Of a DNA stretch of 64,000 bases, positions 24,001-37,235 are shown piece by piece. The DNA is from Opisthocomus hoazin (taxonomy: Eukaryota > Chordata > Aves > Opisthocomiformes > Opisthocomidae). The translations under genes and the position numbers were made by a program. The notes beneath the pieces are model-generated. The model was not told where the DNA came from, ran no database searches, and saw only the letters and a program-made list of their open reading frames with translations. The DNA is taken from positions 20,197,115-20,261,114 of the forward strand of contig NC_134429.1 in assembly GCF_030867145.1 (NCBI RefSeq), given 5' to 3'. How positions within the stretch are numbered: position 1 is the stretch's first letter; each line of letters begins with the position of its first letter.

Positions 24001-25999
24001 AAGTGCTTCTGGAAAATCTTTCTTGAGGTTGAGAGCGGGATTTATACTGCCTCAGGTTGTGGCTCTGTGCCATGAAGGTTGTTTGAATTGAGCTGAGATG
24101 CACAGAGCTCGAAGAATAACTGTTGTTAGCTGTTGTTCTCTTTTGAGTGTTGACAGCTTGCTCAGAGGAAAATGAACTCTTTTAGGAAGCTCTGGAGATT
24201 ACAGATGTGATTTTGCACATCAGATGTTAACTGGAGATTGGGTAGGAGGAAGGGGATTGTGTAACTGATGTCTGTGGCAGATGAATTTGTGCTGCAGGAG
24301 AGATCTGAAGGAGGAGGAGCTGGTTTGTTGCATTTAAAATAAAATTTAAATTTTAAAAATAAAAAAAAGTTCATTTAGCCCAATATTTTAATTGGAACTT
24401 CATGTACCTGTCCAAAGAGGTATTACTCTTAGCTGACAAATCTCTTGAATAGAGAAGGCCTGTAGCATTCTTTAGGACTCCACTGTCTTCTCGCCTTTAC
24501 ACGACTCTTCAGCTCTCCTGTCCTTAACTCTGCAAGCTGTTCAATTCGTATCTTGTGGTTCCTCAGCATGTGAAGATATGCTTGCTTATATGCTCTGGGG
24601 AAGGTTGCCCCAATACTACTATAGTGTGTCAATAGAAAAAGAGAAATATTTCCAAAAATTGTTTCCTGCCTCTCAGCTACAGATCACACAACAGTATTTT
24701 TTTAGCTCTTTCTCATTAGTCAGTTTGCAAGCGTTTTGAAAAAGAAAAGTGCAGAAATTGAGAGGTGAAATAGATGTATTACCTCATTTGCGTGTTTTCT
24801 GGCATTACAGAATTAAGATGGTATGTTCCAGTTATTGCTATATCATATAAACTGAATTTTAGGGAACTACTTTTTATTTGTAGGATGAATTGTAATTTGC
24901 CCCCTGAACAAGAATTGTCCATTATATACTTCTATACATAAAGCTCTATCAGTGTGTGTACGTAGGACAAAGTGCAAAGAAATGGCAGGAATAGTTGGAG
25001 GGAGAGAAAGTCTTCATTGTGCCTGTGCTGCACTTCCAGCATTCCAATGCAAGTGGGTCTGAACCTAAACAAAAGCTGGTCTCCAGCTCAGGAATCCCTT
25101 TGCAGACTTGTTCGGAACACCCACTTGAGTTTGTTCTTAACTCTAATTAACTCTTTATATGACTCAGTTTAAATGCTGTGTAGTGCAGTGACAGCTCTTC
25201 TCTTGTTTTGCCTGTGTATTGTAATCAATGTGAAGCAATCTACACAGAGGTGATCAAAATAGCTGTTGAGCTGTTGTCTTGAGTAGCCTATGCTTTCAAA
25301 TACGACATTTCAGCTTTATCAAGCCTATGCTGTCAAAAGTAAAACTTCAGCTTTCTCATTTGGGTGAATATATCTGCAAGAAAACTTAGGAAAGGGTGAA
25401 GCTAGAGAGTTAAATCACTGGTCAGAATAAATTGATGCAATTAAATAAATGCTCCTCAGCTGGTAATTTGGTCCCATGGTATCTTAGCTACCTACAAACT
25501 ACTTCTGTACCATACTTATTAATGTTAGATTGCTTGAAACTCTTCGCATTCTTCTGCAGTCTTCTGATTTGTTTCATCAGTTGAGACAATTTTCAAAACT
25601 TGCTACTTTTTTTGGAATAAAAACTTTGCTTTTCTGCGTAGGCTGTATGTGGATGTGGAATAAGATTGCTATGTAAAAAGGAAGTTTGAGTGGAATGCAA
25701 TTAACTTTTACGTAATTTTGCTGTAGAACATGATTCAACAATACTACAGCAGCATTGGGAAAGTCCAAAATCAAGGAGGTATATGGAAAATTCAGTAATC
25801 CTCTATTTTTCAAATATGTTCTGGCATGTCGAGGCTCACTTTTCCATTGTAATCTGATGAAAGAGTGTTGTGTGGAGACATGCAAAATCCTGTTTGCTTA
25901 GATATATAGTCCATCAGATTAGCCTGGAGAAGTCCTTAAGATGGCCTTCAGTATGTGGTTCTAACATGCTGCCTGTCTGCATGAGCAATGCTTCTGTCA
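21027..25999. other. Non-coding stretch, nothing supported
   Basis: Unique sequence. A good minus-strand donor (ATAATG|GTAAGTCAC near 23664-23672) has no convincing acceptor. No known repeat was recognised. Confidence 0.6.
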
Positions 26000-26060
26000 C
26001 GGCAGGGGTTTGGAGTAGATGATCCTCAAATGTGCCTTCCAGTCCAAACCATTCTGTGGC
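26000..26060 (+). mobile_element. CR1 LINE 3'-end fragment
   Basis: Reads as a diverged copy of the CR1 3' end: a GCAGGGGTTTGGAGTAGATG block, then CCTTCCAGTCCAAACCATTC and TGTGG. Plus orientation, about 60 bp, old. Confidence 0.75.
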
Positions 26061-29000
26061 ACAAGTTTAGCTGAAGAACAGACACGAGTGTGATTGTGTG
26101 AATTGGCATCAGCTATTTGAAAGTAACTGGAATTAAAGCTAGGTTTCTGTGAAACTGCCCATCAGTTAAAAATGTGAACTGATGCTGTGGTGCTGCTAGT
26201 TCTGCATGTAGAAGTGAGTGACTAAAGAATGGACACTCGTTCGGGCTTGGTTTTTGTTGATGCAGTTTGAATGAATTCTGAAAAGACACAGTGTTCATCT
26301 GAAGTGTTCAAACTTAAACACGTCATTCTCCTTGATTTGGTACTACATAGGCAGTAGATACTACAGAATTCTGACACCAAATCCTGAAGTTTTTGCATAG
26401 TCTCCACTTAAAGAATTATGTTTTCAGCACATTTTTTCCTTCTTGAATGGAGACTAAGGCAGTAGTGTAATGAACGTTGAAAGCTGCTGTCTGTCCTCCT
26501 CCTTGCTGCAGAGGCAGAAATGAACAAGTGAGGCTTGCTGAATGCACTGTTGCTTGCTTTGTTGGCAACATCAGCTTATACTAATTTAAAGTGTTCTTGG
26601 GTCCATGGACTGTTGTAACAGACATGAATCTATAGATATAATACTGGACTGCTCAGCAGACCCAGATTCTAGTTCTGGGTCTGTTACTGACTACTTGTTT
26701 GTTTTTGTAACATAGTCCTTCTGTTGTCTCTAATTTTGATTGTAAATGGGAACTGCTATTCCTGCACAACAGACACTTCCCAGTCATGTCTGGGTCTTTA
26801 TTCCCCATGCTGAAACATAAATAATGTTCAACCTAAATAATTCAGAAGTGAAATAACTATGGCAATATCTTCTACACAGTGATGGGTGTGAGTACTGATA
26901 TCAGCGCTTGGGAACTGTCCTGCAAAGTACAGCCTGTAGACCCCAAGAGAGTCTGAACCCTGGAAGTTTTGTGTGGCTAGAAATACTGAGTTAGGTAAGC
27001 AGAAGTTTGGTATGTTAGTTACTCTTTCCTGCCAAAAAGCCAACCAACAAAAAAAAGCTCCAAGCCACTCCATCTAGACATACGTAAGTTTTTAAAATTA
27101 GATTTGGATGGTTTTGTATCAGAAAAAAAGCCATGTCTTTTATGATGAAGGGCTGTTTAATAAGTGAAGCATCTGTTGTATAAGGCAAATCTTCTTTTAG
27201 TATTCTCATAATGTATTCTAGGTACCAGTTGGTTTCATTTAGGGATGCCTAATCTACGAGGGCCTGACATACTAAGAACAGGAGGGAAAAGATGCTGTTG
27301 CTTTTGTCAAGTTAACATTTTAAAATATTGGAGAAAGGCACAGAGTAGGGCTATGAAAATGTCAATTGAGCTGTGTGTCTATGAATTGCAGTGTGAACTG
27401 TACATAAGGATGGCAGTCAGCAGTTTCCAAATTCTGCTGCGTGCTTTTGGCGGTTATGCTGGATAAACTGGATCCTTGCTCTGTGCCTCACAAGATGAAA
27501 ACAGAGGACAATAACAGACTATCTGTGTGGCAATTGGCTATATCTCTCTGCTCCAGTTGATAGACACTTCCAAGTCTGCATAGAGAATTCCCCTGCAGTC
27601 CCTCTCAGATTAACATTTCACCTGTATGTGGCATTTCGAAATGTAAATACTGTGCCGTGGATGTAAGACAATGATTTCTTTGAAAGTAAGCTTGTGTGTA
27701 TCTGAGGGGCAGAATTTGTCCCAGAGTACATAAATTTAAAAAAAGGGTGTAAGTAGAGGGCTCAAAAGTGTCTCTGTATGTACGGTACTGGATGAATTTC
27801 TGTTGAGGCTTCTGGGTGAGTAATAAAGGAACAGGATTAACTTCATTCGCAGAGAGGTGTGTACATTTAGGCATTTGTAAGTCTTAGAGCTGTGCTGCGA
27901 CCCATGTGCCTATCTGCAACTTTGAACCTCGGTACCTGCGCGTTGGAACAGTAGAGCTAGAAAGATTTGAGATGTATTTCTACATTGTTGCTTGAGCCCC
28001 TTTCAGCCTAGAATTTCTCTGAGTTTAGGCTTTAACTGCTTCCTAATGCAGATTCAGAATGTGACTGACAATCTCTAGCCAGACTTTCAGTTTTTTAAAA
28101 CAAAATTTGTTCTATTTGCAGGCATATATGTGCAAATAAGCACCCAAATGTTTAGGTGGGTGTTCTGCCTGAGATATTTTTGTCTTGGGTGGTGATGGTC
28201 TGGAGCAGGTCTGGGGACTGATAAAACAGTGAAACTGAATCAGTCTTCAGTTTTTGAAAAATATTTTCTGTTGTCCATGCTCATGTAGTGTTCCTTAATA
28301 CTGTTAAAGTCTTAGAAGAAAAATTGTTTGAAAGAATTCAGTCTTTGAGCTGTTTTCTCTCCCCTTAAGAGGTGACAGAATTGTAAGAACTTGTGCCATT
28401 TATGTAATGTAGTATGTGTTGTAAAGGAGAAAGTATTCTGAATTACCTGATAACAAGAGCAACTTCTGGTCCTCAGATCGCTTTGTGATACAGAAGGTAA
28501 TATTTGACTGAAACTTAACTCTAGAGGGCAGTGGTGTTCTTAATTTGATCCATACATTCATTACACTATATACACGTGTTCCATACGTTCATTGTGTACA
28601 TCTGATGTAGGGCAGAGATTTGCAAATCGTATATGATGGAAGCCACCAGGAAGACATTTGGCTTAGTATGCAGTCCCTGCTTCCCTCCTGCCCTCTCCAC
28701 CAGTAAAGGGCTGAGCAGAAGGCTCAATTTTAGGATTCCGGATTGAACCACTTAAGCCCAGGTTACAGGGCCTCAGAGGATTTGTTTCCAGCTGCAAAAG
28801 GTTGCTTAATAGAAACTTGAACAATCATTTTTGTGATGGCTTGTTAGTTTCTCTTGCAGATTATTTTAGCAATTTCCATTTAAAAAAAAAAAAAAGAGAA
28901 ATCACTAGAACTTAATATTTGCTGAAGTGTACCTGCCAAAAATTGAGATTTATAAAATCATTTGAAGTTCAAGTAAGGTACAGATGATGACATATAAAGA

Positions 29001-31188
29001 TAATGCTTAGTTACATTATGTCACTTGTTTGCAACAGGATTCCATGTAATCATGCCTGATATGGGTTGTATTTCCAAATAACCATTGGATTAAAAAAAAT
29101 CTTACAGCAATGCACACACTAATAACCACCTGTCTTTGTCTTAGTGGAGTTTTGTTAGGATAAACGCGTGGAAGATTGTGAAACTGTCAGAAATAGCAAT
29201 GAGAACCATAAAGGTACTTAAGATGTCTGGTTTGGTCGTTCTCCATTGTCAGTAGGAATATTGCAGTTTGGCCTCACCTTTCTTTTCTGTGTGCTATTGA
29301 AGTCATGCGACTGTAATAAAAAGGGGAGAGTTACTTGGATAGTCAATATATATGCTAGCTCTGTTTCTTCTGTAGATGTTAACTAGTGAAAACAAGATGA
29401 AAGGTACTGACTGAACTGTGTTACAGAATCAGTGTTTTTATGTACTGGGGGAAAAAAGTAGTATACTATGTGTGTAGATATCACCCTATGTTAGCTTTAT
29501 AGTAGAAAGCTGCATCTCAGATTTTCATTTCTGTAACTTAAAATCACGGAGCCTTCACCTTAAAATTTGAAAGGGAAAGTAACAAATGGCAGGTTTGATG
29601 GGTTAAATCTTTCCACTGAGCAAAAAATCATCTGAGACTGCCTTGTTTGAGGTAATGAAGACTGTTATTACTCCAAGACAATTTAAATCTCTCTAGAGAA
29701 TCTGTGAGCAAGTTATTTTGCCCCTACAGAAATAACCAGTCTCAGAGAGGAGACTGACCAAGCCTCACTTTACTTTAGGCTTAGACTGCAACAACTGAGT
29801 AATATGCTATCAGCATAGTATTGTCTGGTCCAACATACTGCTGTGATGTTGATGGATCTATTTTTTGTGTCACTTGAGGAAGAAGTTGAATTATTTTGAG
29901 GTAAAGCCTGAGGCATATTACATATTTGGTGTGCTGGTGTTAAGAGCTCTTATGGTTGAACATGGATTAGAAACTAGATCACCTGAATGTTACCTTCTGC
30001 TTTTTCTTCCCCCTCCACCAAAATCTGTCCCCTCAAGTTTTTTTGCTCTTTCTCTTGTATATCCGTTGCTGCCTGTAAAGATGTTAGATGTAGTGGGAAA
30101 TGGGACACTTCAAGCAGAGTAATTAACACTGCTTGCACACACACCCAGAGCCTAGGATAAGTGTGTTGTGAATACGACGGTCTGTCTGTATCGCTGTTGC
30201 CATCTACTGGATGCAGGCACAAATGCTAAGCTGGCATCATGAGCACAAACCGAACTAAAAAAGAGAGGAGATTTTGGAACAAGAAGTTTCTATTTTTATA
30301 TGTATATCTTCCATGGTTATTGAACAGTTCTTGTGGACAGTACAGTGAGAAAAACATGATGTATGAATATGGTTCTTCTACCATATATGACCAGTACTAT
30401 GCAGGCTTCCTGTGAAAGAGAGAAGCCACAGAAGACTACACTGCATGTGTGCTCATATTTACATAGCCTCCAAACATTCACTCCATCCTTCTAGAATGCG
30501 GGTTTGGAAAGCTTCCTGCTGTGTTGGAACCAGTTCTGTCAGAGTACTGTTATTTCTGGAGCTTTTGTACCAAGTGTCACTTGCTGGTTATTACCTCGGG
30601 CAACTACTGGTGTGCTCCCTCAAAACTGCTGCTAGTTGCAAGGCAGAATAAAAGTTCTTGATAGGTGTGAGTATCTGGTAGCAGGGAAGTTACACTTCTT
30701 TGTAGTTTGACTCTTGGAAACTAGTGAAATAAGTAAAATTAATGCTCAGATGATTAGAATGAGTGCAGCATCTTTAGAGGTAGTAAACTAAGTTCTGGAT
30801 TGACTGAACCAGTGCTGGAACAATGAAAACTAAAGTCTTTATAATGCTGCGAGGGGAAAAATATGTTCTTTTCATTCATTTGGATGGGCGTTTAGCATGT
30901 GTTTGTGGAAAAATGAGGGGGGAATCCAGTATGCTTTAACCAGGTTCAGCTATATTGGCATTATCTGTGGGAAGTTCTTGATACAGCCATTAGCTGTCAA
31001 TAAATGTGTCAATCAAATAGCTCAGAAGGATGCTGTTCTTGTAAGCACTGTAAGCGAAAGCTGAGTCTCTCCATCACAATTTCTCACAAGTGAATTATTT
31101 GTATCTGCTGATCGTTCTGGTAAACTTAATCCCCCTGGGAGTCACTGAATGCAGATGTGACTCTTGGCCATTGTGTCTTACAGTGTGG
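26061..31188. other. Non-coding stretch, nothing supported
   Basis: Unique AT-leaning sequence with a poly-A tract near 28881. There is a donor-like GTTAG|GTAAGC near 26996 and an acceptor near 26512, with no consistent exon between them. Confidence 0.6.
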
Positions 31189-31228
31189 ACAATTGTCTGG
31201 CTTTGATTTGCATTTGGAGGTTGGCAAA
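31189..31228. promoter_or_regulatory. Putative enhancer: clustered SOX, TCF, POU octamer and NFI-like motifs
   Basis: Within 40 bp: ACAATTGT (31189-31196, SOX-like), CTTTGAT (31201-31207, TCF/LEF-like), ATTTGCAT (31206-31213, exact POU octamer) and TTGGCAAA (31221-31228, NFI-like half site). The flanking 31090-31460 is complex, non-repetitive sequence. Function is inferred from motif density only. Confidence 0.3.
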
Positions 31229-31786
31229 TGGCTTTTTAAAATCCAAGCCGTCCCTGACTATGATACTGTGAAACCTGCCTGGCTTTAGGTATTTCTTACC
31301 TCCCAAAACATTTAAATGCCCTTCATCTGCAAGCAGTTTTGTTTTTATCTTTGTTCACATCAGAATCTTATCTGCCAGTTTGATCTGAGGTTAAATACTT
31401 CATCAGAGAGAGGAATGCTTTGTTTCTTGCGAGAACAAATACCTTCAGCTGTCTTCCGAAGAAAATCACAGTGGTTTTTTTACAGTTAATTGAGGAACTA
31501 CTTTAACCGTGGCTGCTGCTGCCAGCTTCTAGGCAAATCCAGGAGTCTTCAGCTGCATCACTGGCTAAATAGTAGAAAAAAATGAGAATACTTCTGAACT
31601 CATCTCAGATATACAAACCATGAGTTAAACCTATGTAGCCAATGTGAAAGAAAACTGTTCGATTATGGACCCTTTATGTTGAAAATGCTCCGCACAAAAT
31701 GGAAAAGCTGTGAATGGTTTATAGAGAAGAGTGAATGAGACTATTTTTTGGAAATATCTTAAGCTTTTGTTGGTTTTTTTCCTCAG

Positions 31787-31846
31787 TGTGAGACAGACTC
31801 CTTAGCTAGTGATCAGAACGAGTCTCAAGGATCATGCTTGCAATAA
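31787..31846 (+). other. Candidate exon, open to a stop
   Basis: A strong acceptor (ttgttggtttttttcctcag) is followed by 19 codons reading CETDSLASDQNESQGSCLQ, then a TAA. A donor-like GG|GTAACT follows at about 31850. It could be a C-terminal coding exon or a chance run. No family recognised. Confidence 0.18.
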
Positions 31847-32059
31847 TGGGTAACTACATTGCTGCTTTGATGCTTGAGATTCATCAGTATTAAGCCAAAA
31901 ACATCTTAAATGGTTAAAGAGATCTTTCTGAGAAAGATACTCTTCTGAGTTGGTGTAGATGCTGTTGCTGAGAAAAACTAATGTTACCTCTAATGATAAG
32001 ATAAATTCTGCTAGCAAATGTGTGTTCCTTTTTTTCTTTTTTCTTCTAATTCCTGGAAG

Positions 32060-32109
32060 AATGCCCCGATAGTTTTCTCTTAGACGAGAAGGAACAGTAC
32101 CACAATATG
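32060..32109 (+). other. Candidate 50-bp internal exon
   Basis: A long pyrimidine tract (31-55 bases upstream are mostly T/C) and acceptor CCTGGAAG|AATGCC, with donor AATATG|GTAAGA. One frame reads CPDSFLLDEKEQYHNM with no stop and ends in phase 0. It is frame-compatible with the candidate exon at 33698. Unknown family. Confidence 0.22.
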
Positions 32110-33697
32110 GTAAGAGCCTTTGCAGATAGTCGACCTAAGCAGCCCTATAGAGAATGTGCTTAATGTGTGTGGTTGATAATTACAGAGCTGGAGCTTACCT
32201 CAAGAAGCCCTGGGCTTTTCCAGTGATGTCTCAAATGTTTATGGTGTGTGTTTGACTTTTTTTTTTTTTTAACGTGGCCCTTATCTCAAGTAACGAATGA
32301 GGCTTCCTTTACCCTACTATGAGTGTTCCTTGGCATGTATTTTGAATAGAGAAGTGTTAACAGCTTCAGTCCTTTATTTCATTTTACTCTTACTAGTCCC
32401 TCTCTTCCTTCGATATTGGGTGAAGTCTGGGAGACGCTTCTCTTGGAGGAAATAGAGCCAAGGTTCAGGCAATAAGCTCATCAAGGATCTGAATATATTA
32501 GAACATGTTTTGGCATTTTACTGAATTTTATATAATGTCATCATGTCGCTTTGCCTCTGTAGTTTTCCTTGTATTTAAAACTTTTTTCATTTCATGCTTT
32601 GAAATATGTGTTGTTGATTAAGTACTATATTGCACTACACTATATAACTGCAAAATTTTCATAACAATTTGATTAGAATAGTTCTCTGAATAACACTTAT
32701 TTAACCGTGTCTACGGCTAATATTCCAAAATTTAATGGAGAATTGAGATCAATTGTTTAAAGCACTCAAAATGTATAGTCTAACTATTTTTTTTACAGTG
32801 ATAGGGCATGGAACTATAGTCAGTGGACAAAATAAATCAGTCCAATACTCTACCACTTGCCAGAACCACTGATATTTCCCTGAAGTAATAACCTTTTTCC
32901 ATCCCTGAAATGCTGAAGTTCCAGCCAGTTGGCTCAGTAAAGAAGACAGAAGATTTTGCACCTGCTTAGAGACCATCGTAATCACCTTAACTCCGGTGTA
33001 TCTCTCACTGCACCGGAAGCGATGTGTTGGTTCCTAGTAGGCTAGCAGGATTTGTGACTGGATCTAAGGAAGAACAGAACTTTAGGTTTGTGTCACAGTG
33101 AATGAACTTTGCGCTTACATATGCAGATGCTTAGAATGTGCAAGACCATTAGTCAGAGGAAAATTGGTTCAGGAAAGTGTGCTCCAGCACAAGACAAATT
33201 TCAGTAGTGATAGATGCAGGAGCTGGGTTGCTGTCAAGATCAAGCTTAGAAGTCAAGAAATGGAACTTAATAGAAGGTCAGAATGGTCGTTTGCTAGAAT
33301 CACTGGGATTCAGATTCATGATTGCAAAACAGGTTTTGTTCTTAACATTTACTAGCAGAAATATGGAATAGATGGAGAACTAAGTACTGTCTTGGGGGGG
33401 GGAGGGGGAAGGCTGGTTTGTGTTTAATCCAACATGATGTCTTCCAGAAGAAAATGGTTAGTTGGGAAAATCTAGTTCTTTTGACTTGCTTTCCTCATGC
33501 AGCTCTAGGTAAACCTTTGCATCAGAAGTTTTACTGTGGGCAGGGATTAAAAAGTTAAAACCCTTAAGAGATGTATATATCTACAGGGCATGTAGTACTC
33601 CCAGGAAAACATGGAACTTGTGAAAACCTTTGCAGTGCTAGTTGATTGTACTTAGATGGCTATGGGGTGGTGTTACTAAACTGTGTTTCTTTTTTAG

Positions 33698-33737
33698 AAG
33701 ATGTATACAGGTGCATCCACATTTTATTATTCTAGAG
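33698..33737 (+). other. Candidate 40-bp internal exon
   Basis: The acceptor is gtgtttcttttttag and the donor is TAGAG|GTAATG. In phase 0 it reads KMYTGASTFYYSR plus one base, and so continues the frame of the candidate exon at 32060-32109. No further exon was found to extend it. Confidence 0.2.
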
Positions 33738-36589
33738 GTAATGAATTTGTTTTCTTTGCAGATAATTTTGTTCTGTTATTTTGGATGTTCAGGGTTAGGT
33801 TTTAAATATTCTACCTGAAGAAGCAAGTGTTAGTTGGTGGAGAATAAATTTCTAATAGAGAGCTCTAGAAATCCATAGGATTTGTGATCCTTAATCACTC
33901 TGGCGTAATTGAAAAAGGGGTATCTCATATAGCTATAAATCGTGGCTGTGGCAGTGTCTGACTATAGCTCCTTGTTAAGCAGTGGAAAAGAAAAGCAGAG
34001 GAAATCTTAAAAGAAGGAACATGAGCATTAAACAGCTGTCATAAAGAATTTCCTGTTGCCTTAGAGGAATGGACATTTCGGTGTCAACTGACTCTAGAGA
34101 TACTAGGAAGATATCAGTCAATGAGGAGTTAATTGTTCCAGCAAAAAGTAGTTTAGATAAAATCCTACCTCTTCTCTCTCCCCCGCATCTTCGGGTGTTG
34201 TGTACAGTAAAGGAGCTTCTACCATCAGAAAACTGACAGTGATTCCTCAGTGACTGAGCTAATAAATGGGATGAAATTTAAGCTGCCTTCTCACACGAAC
34301 AGGAAGAGGGACTTGCAGAAGAGGGAGCAAGACAAAGGGAAAATGTTGAGTATTTTTACATTCTAACATAGGCAATTGAGAAAAACATTCTTATTTCTAC
34401 AAGACAATGGATTTAGGAAGCCCACCGCAGAAGCACAGTAGGTGGATTTACTCTTTTTACCATATACGCTAGGATTTTAGCTAGAGGATAAATTGTACTT
34501 GTGCTTATGGGCACAGTTGGTTTTTAGTAGTACTTTGATAACATCACATTACTATTCCTTTTTTCTCACTTGTCCAGAGATATTTATTTAGCTGTTTGAC
34601 CCTGTGTGTTTAGAGGATAATATTTTTTTAGACCTTATCAGCACACTGTCATTCCAAAAGCTCTTTTATGATTTACCAGGGATGTTTTATTAATTATGGC
34701 CATAGTATCTAGATGAATAAAAAGACTGTTAAGTAAATGAAAATCCATTCCACTTACTGTGAATGAAATATGTACTGCTTCAGGGAAATGGTAATGCTAA
34801 AGATAATGCAATTCATAATTCTCTGACAAATTTGTTTACTTTGGAACAGTTTCATTAGCTATAGACATTACATTTAAGTGTACCTTGCAAACTTCACTGA
34901 TAGAGGAAATGAAGGTTGGCTTTTAAACGAGAGGGACTACACAGCAATGCAGTGTGCTGAACTCTGCACATCATTTCTTAATGTCATTAATCACTGCTAT
35001 CCAGAATGGAATCTTTATGCTAACTGCCAGGCAGTTCTGATGTACCGGCATTCTCTCAGTGATTATACAGTAGTTCTGCTCTTGTAGGTTATGCTGGTCA
35101 GTTTTGATTGTGCAGTCACTCTTTCTTTGGCTGTGGTACATAGTTCTAAGCCATTAACATGTTAAATCTTAAATTTATTCTCCAGTGCTGTGTGTTTTTT
35201 GTGGTTCTGTATATGCATATGTCAATTGCAAGCCTTATGACAAAGCATATTTGTATAGGGGATGATGTTACTTGTATCTTTGTTCTGTTTGAGGATAAAG
35301 CTATTGCATCTTTAATGATAGTTGTAACACTTCAGGTATCCTGTGTGATGAGCCATTTTGAGTAGATAATTTGTCAAGTAAATGACTGACAAGTAAATTA
35401 CAGCTAGTGCATGGAATGCATCTAACTGTTCAAAGCACCTGCAGGCATTCAAGTGCTGTGCGATGCCAGGTCCTCAGAAAACATTACATGGGGAGATCGG
35501 TGTTTATTCTAAGCTCTACTGAACAACCACTTAACTGTCTTGTAGGGTGTAGTGCTGGCTTCTTTTTTCTGTGTCCACGGAAACAGTGACCTTAGGGATA
35601 TTCTTCTAGCGGAACAGTTCCATTGTTGCATTTTCTTCTCTCTATGGGCTTTATATAACCTTCCCCACTCTTCTAGCATGCATTTGCCACAGTACTATTG
35701 AGATGCTTATGGTTAATCCTCTACTGGGAGAGCTTTTTTGAGTAGTGCAAGTACCAGATGTTAGATTCAAGCTTCTTACAGACAGGTAGCATAGGGATAA
35801 AGTCTGTATTCTCTGCATTGTGTATCATGGCTTTGATGTCCTGTAAATACTGTTTTGGTATCAGAGTAACTTTGACAGTAACTGTCACCAGAGAGTCTGT
35901 GCTGGGTTTTTACTGTCTGCTTTAGAACCTGGCTTTCTTTCCTATTGTGAATTCTGGTGACTGGACTGATTGTGCTGTGTGCAGTTTGCCATTTACTTCT
36001 CAACAGAAGTTGCTGACTGACTTCAAGTAACATCCAAGCTATGCAGATTTCTTGCTTTGCCTCAAACTTTGTTCTGATCGATAATGAAAGTTAGAAGTGT
36101 GAAGGTCCCATTCTATCTTTTTGTTGTGAAACATGCAGCATAACTAGATAATTTAGGGACATGAGATGATGCAGTGACAGATTCTTCCATTCATTTTTTT
36201 AATGGAGAAATAAATACTATATCTGTCCTCAGCCCCTGAACAGGTGATGTTTATGCTCTCAATGGATGAGACACATTAAAGTAAGGAGGCTTTGCCAATT
36301 ACCTGGAAGACACTAGCCTGCACTAGCAGAGCTTTTTATGTCTAAGTTTTATAGTTCATGCAGTGGATTGTGCACTGAATTCCTGTGTCCTTCTACACAA
36401 ATAAAGGCATATTTCCTATTTCTGTGAAGACTAAACAGTCTGTAGATGTGCCATTCTCTGTTTCTCTTCCTGTACTTGACAGTGGTTGCACTTCTCAGGG
36501 CTAATTCAAAGCCTGCTGCATTTGATGGGAGAGCTTTTCCTCTTGTGGTGTGAAGTCATGTCTGAGTCGGCAGCATCCCTGTGGCCATG
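33738..36589. other. Non-coding stretch, nothing supported
   Basis: Unique AT-rich sequence. Open frames of 60-85 codons on both strands show no domain or splice support. Confidence 0.6.
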
Positions 36590-37235
36590 GTCCCTAACCA
36601 TGCATGTGGTGGCCTTGGCAGGATGTCCAAGGGACATGGATGCCCAGGCAAGGGAGGGAATTATTCCCTCCTGTGCGTCGCTGCTGCGCCCCCACCAAAT
36701 ACTGTTTCCAGTTTTGGTTCCCCAACATATGGCTGATGTTTCCAACTTGAGACTCCAGCAGCGCTTGAGTAGATGTCATGGGACTGGAGCATATGATGTG
36801 CAAGGAAAGAGGGTGAGGGAACTGCACTTGACTAGCTTGGAAAAGAGAGAAATAAGGAGGAGATGTAATTGTGGTTCTCTGTTGCTAATAGGTACTTACA
36901 GAGCAGGTGGATCCTGACTCTTCTCAGAGGTGCACAGTGAAAAGGGAAGAAGCAAAGGTCACAAGCTGCAACAAGGGAAACTTGAATGTGGCAGCGGTGG
37001 GAATGATGGGTGGACACAGACCTCCATGACAGTGATTAAGACCTGTGAAGTACTACACCAAGTTGCCTGAAGAGGCTGTAGAATCTCCATTTTGGAAGAT
37101 TTTCAAAAGTTAACAGGACAAGTACAGAGCAACCTGACTTAAGTCTGGGGTTTTAGCCCTGCTTTGAGCAGGTGGCTACACTAGATAATCTCCAGAGGTC
37201 CCTTCCAACCTAAACTTATTTCAGCATTTCTGAAG
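36590..37235 (+). mobile_element. Old CR1 LINE fragment including 3' end
   Basis: A highly diverged CR1. 36640-36730 resembles the segment before the end of ORF2 and the 3' region (GGGAATTATT..., CCACCAAATACTG, CAGTTTTGGTTCCCCAAC). 37141-37215 ends with AGATAATCTCCAGAGGTCCC and TTCCAACCTAAAC, the CR1 tail. A 143-codon open frame at 36486-36917 overlaps it and is not a host gene. Many indels; inactive. Confidence 0.75.
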
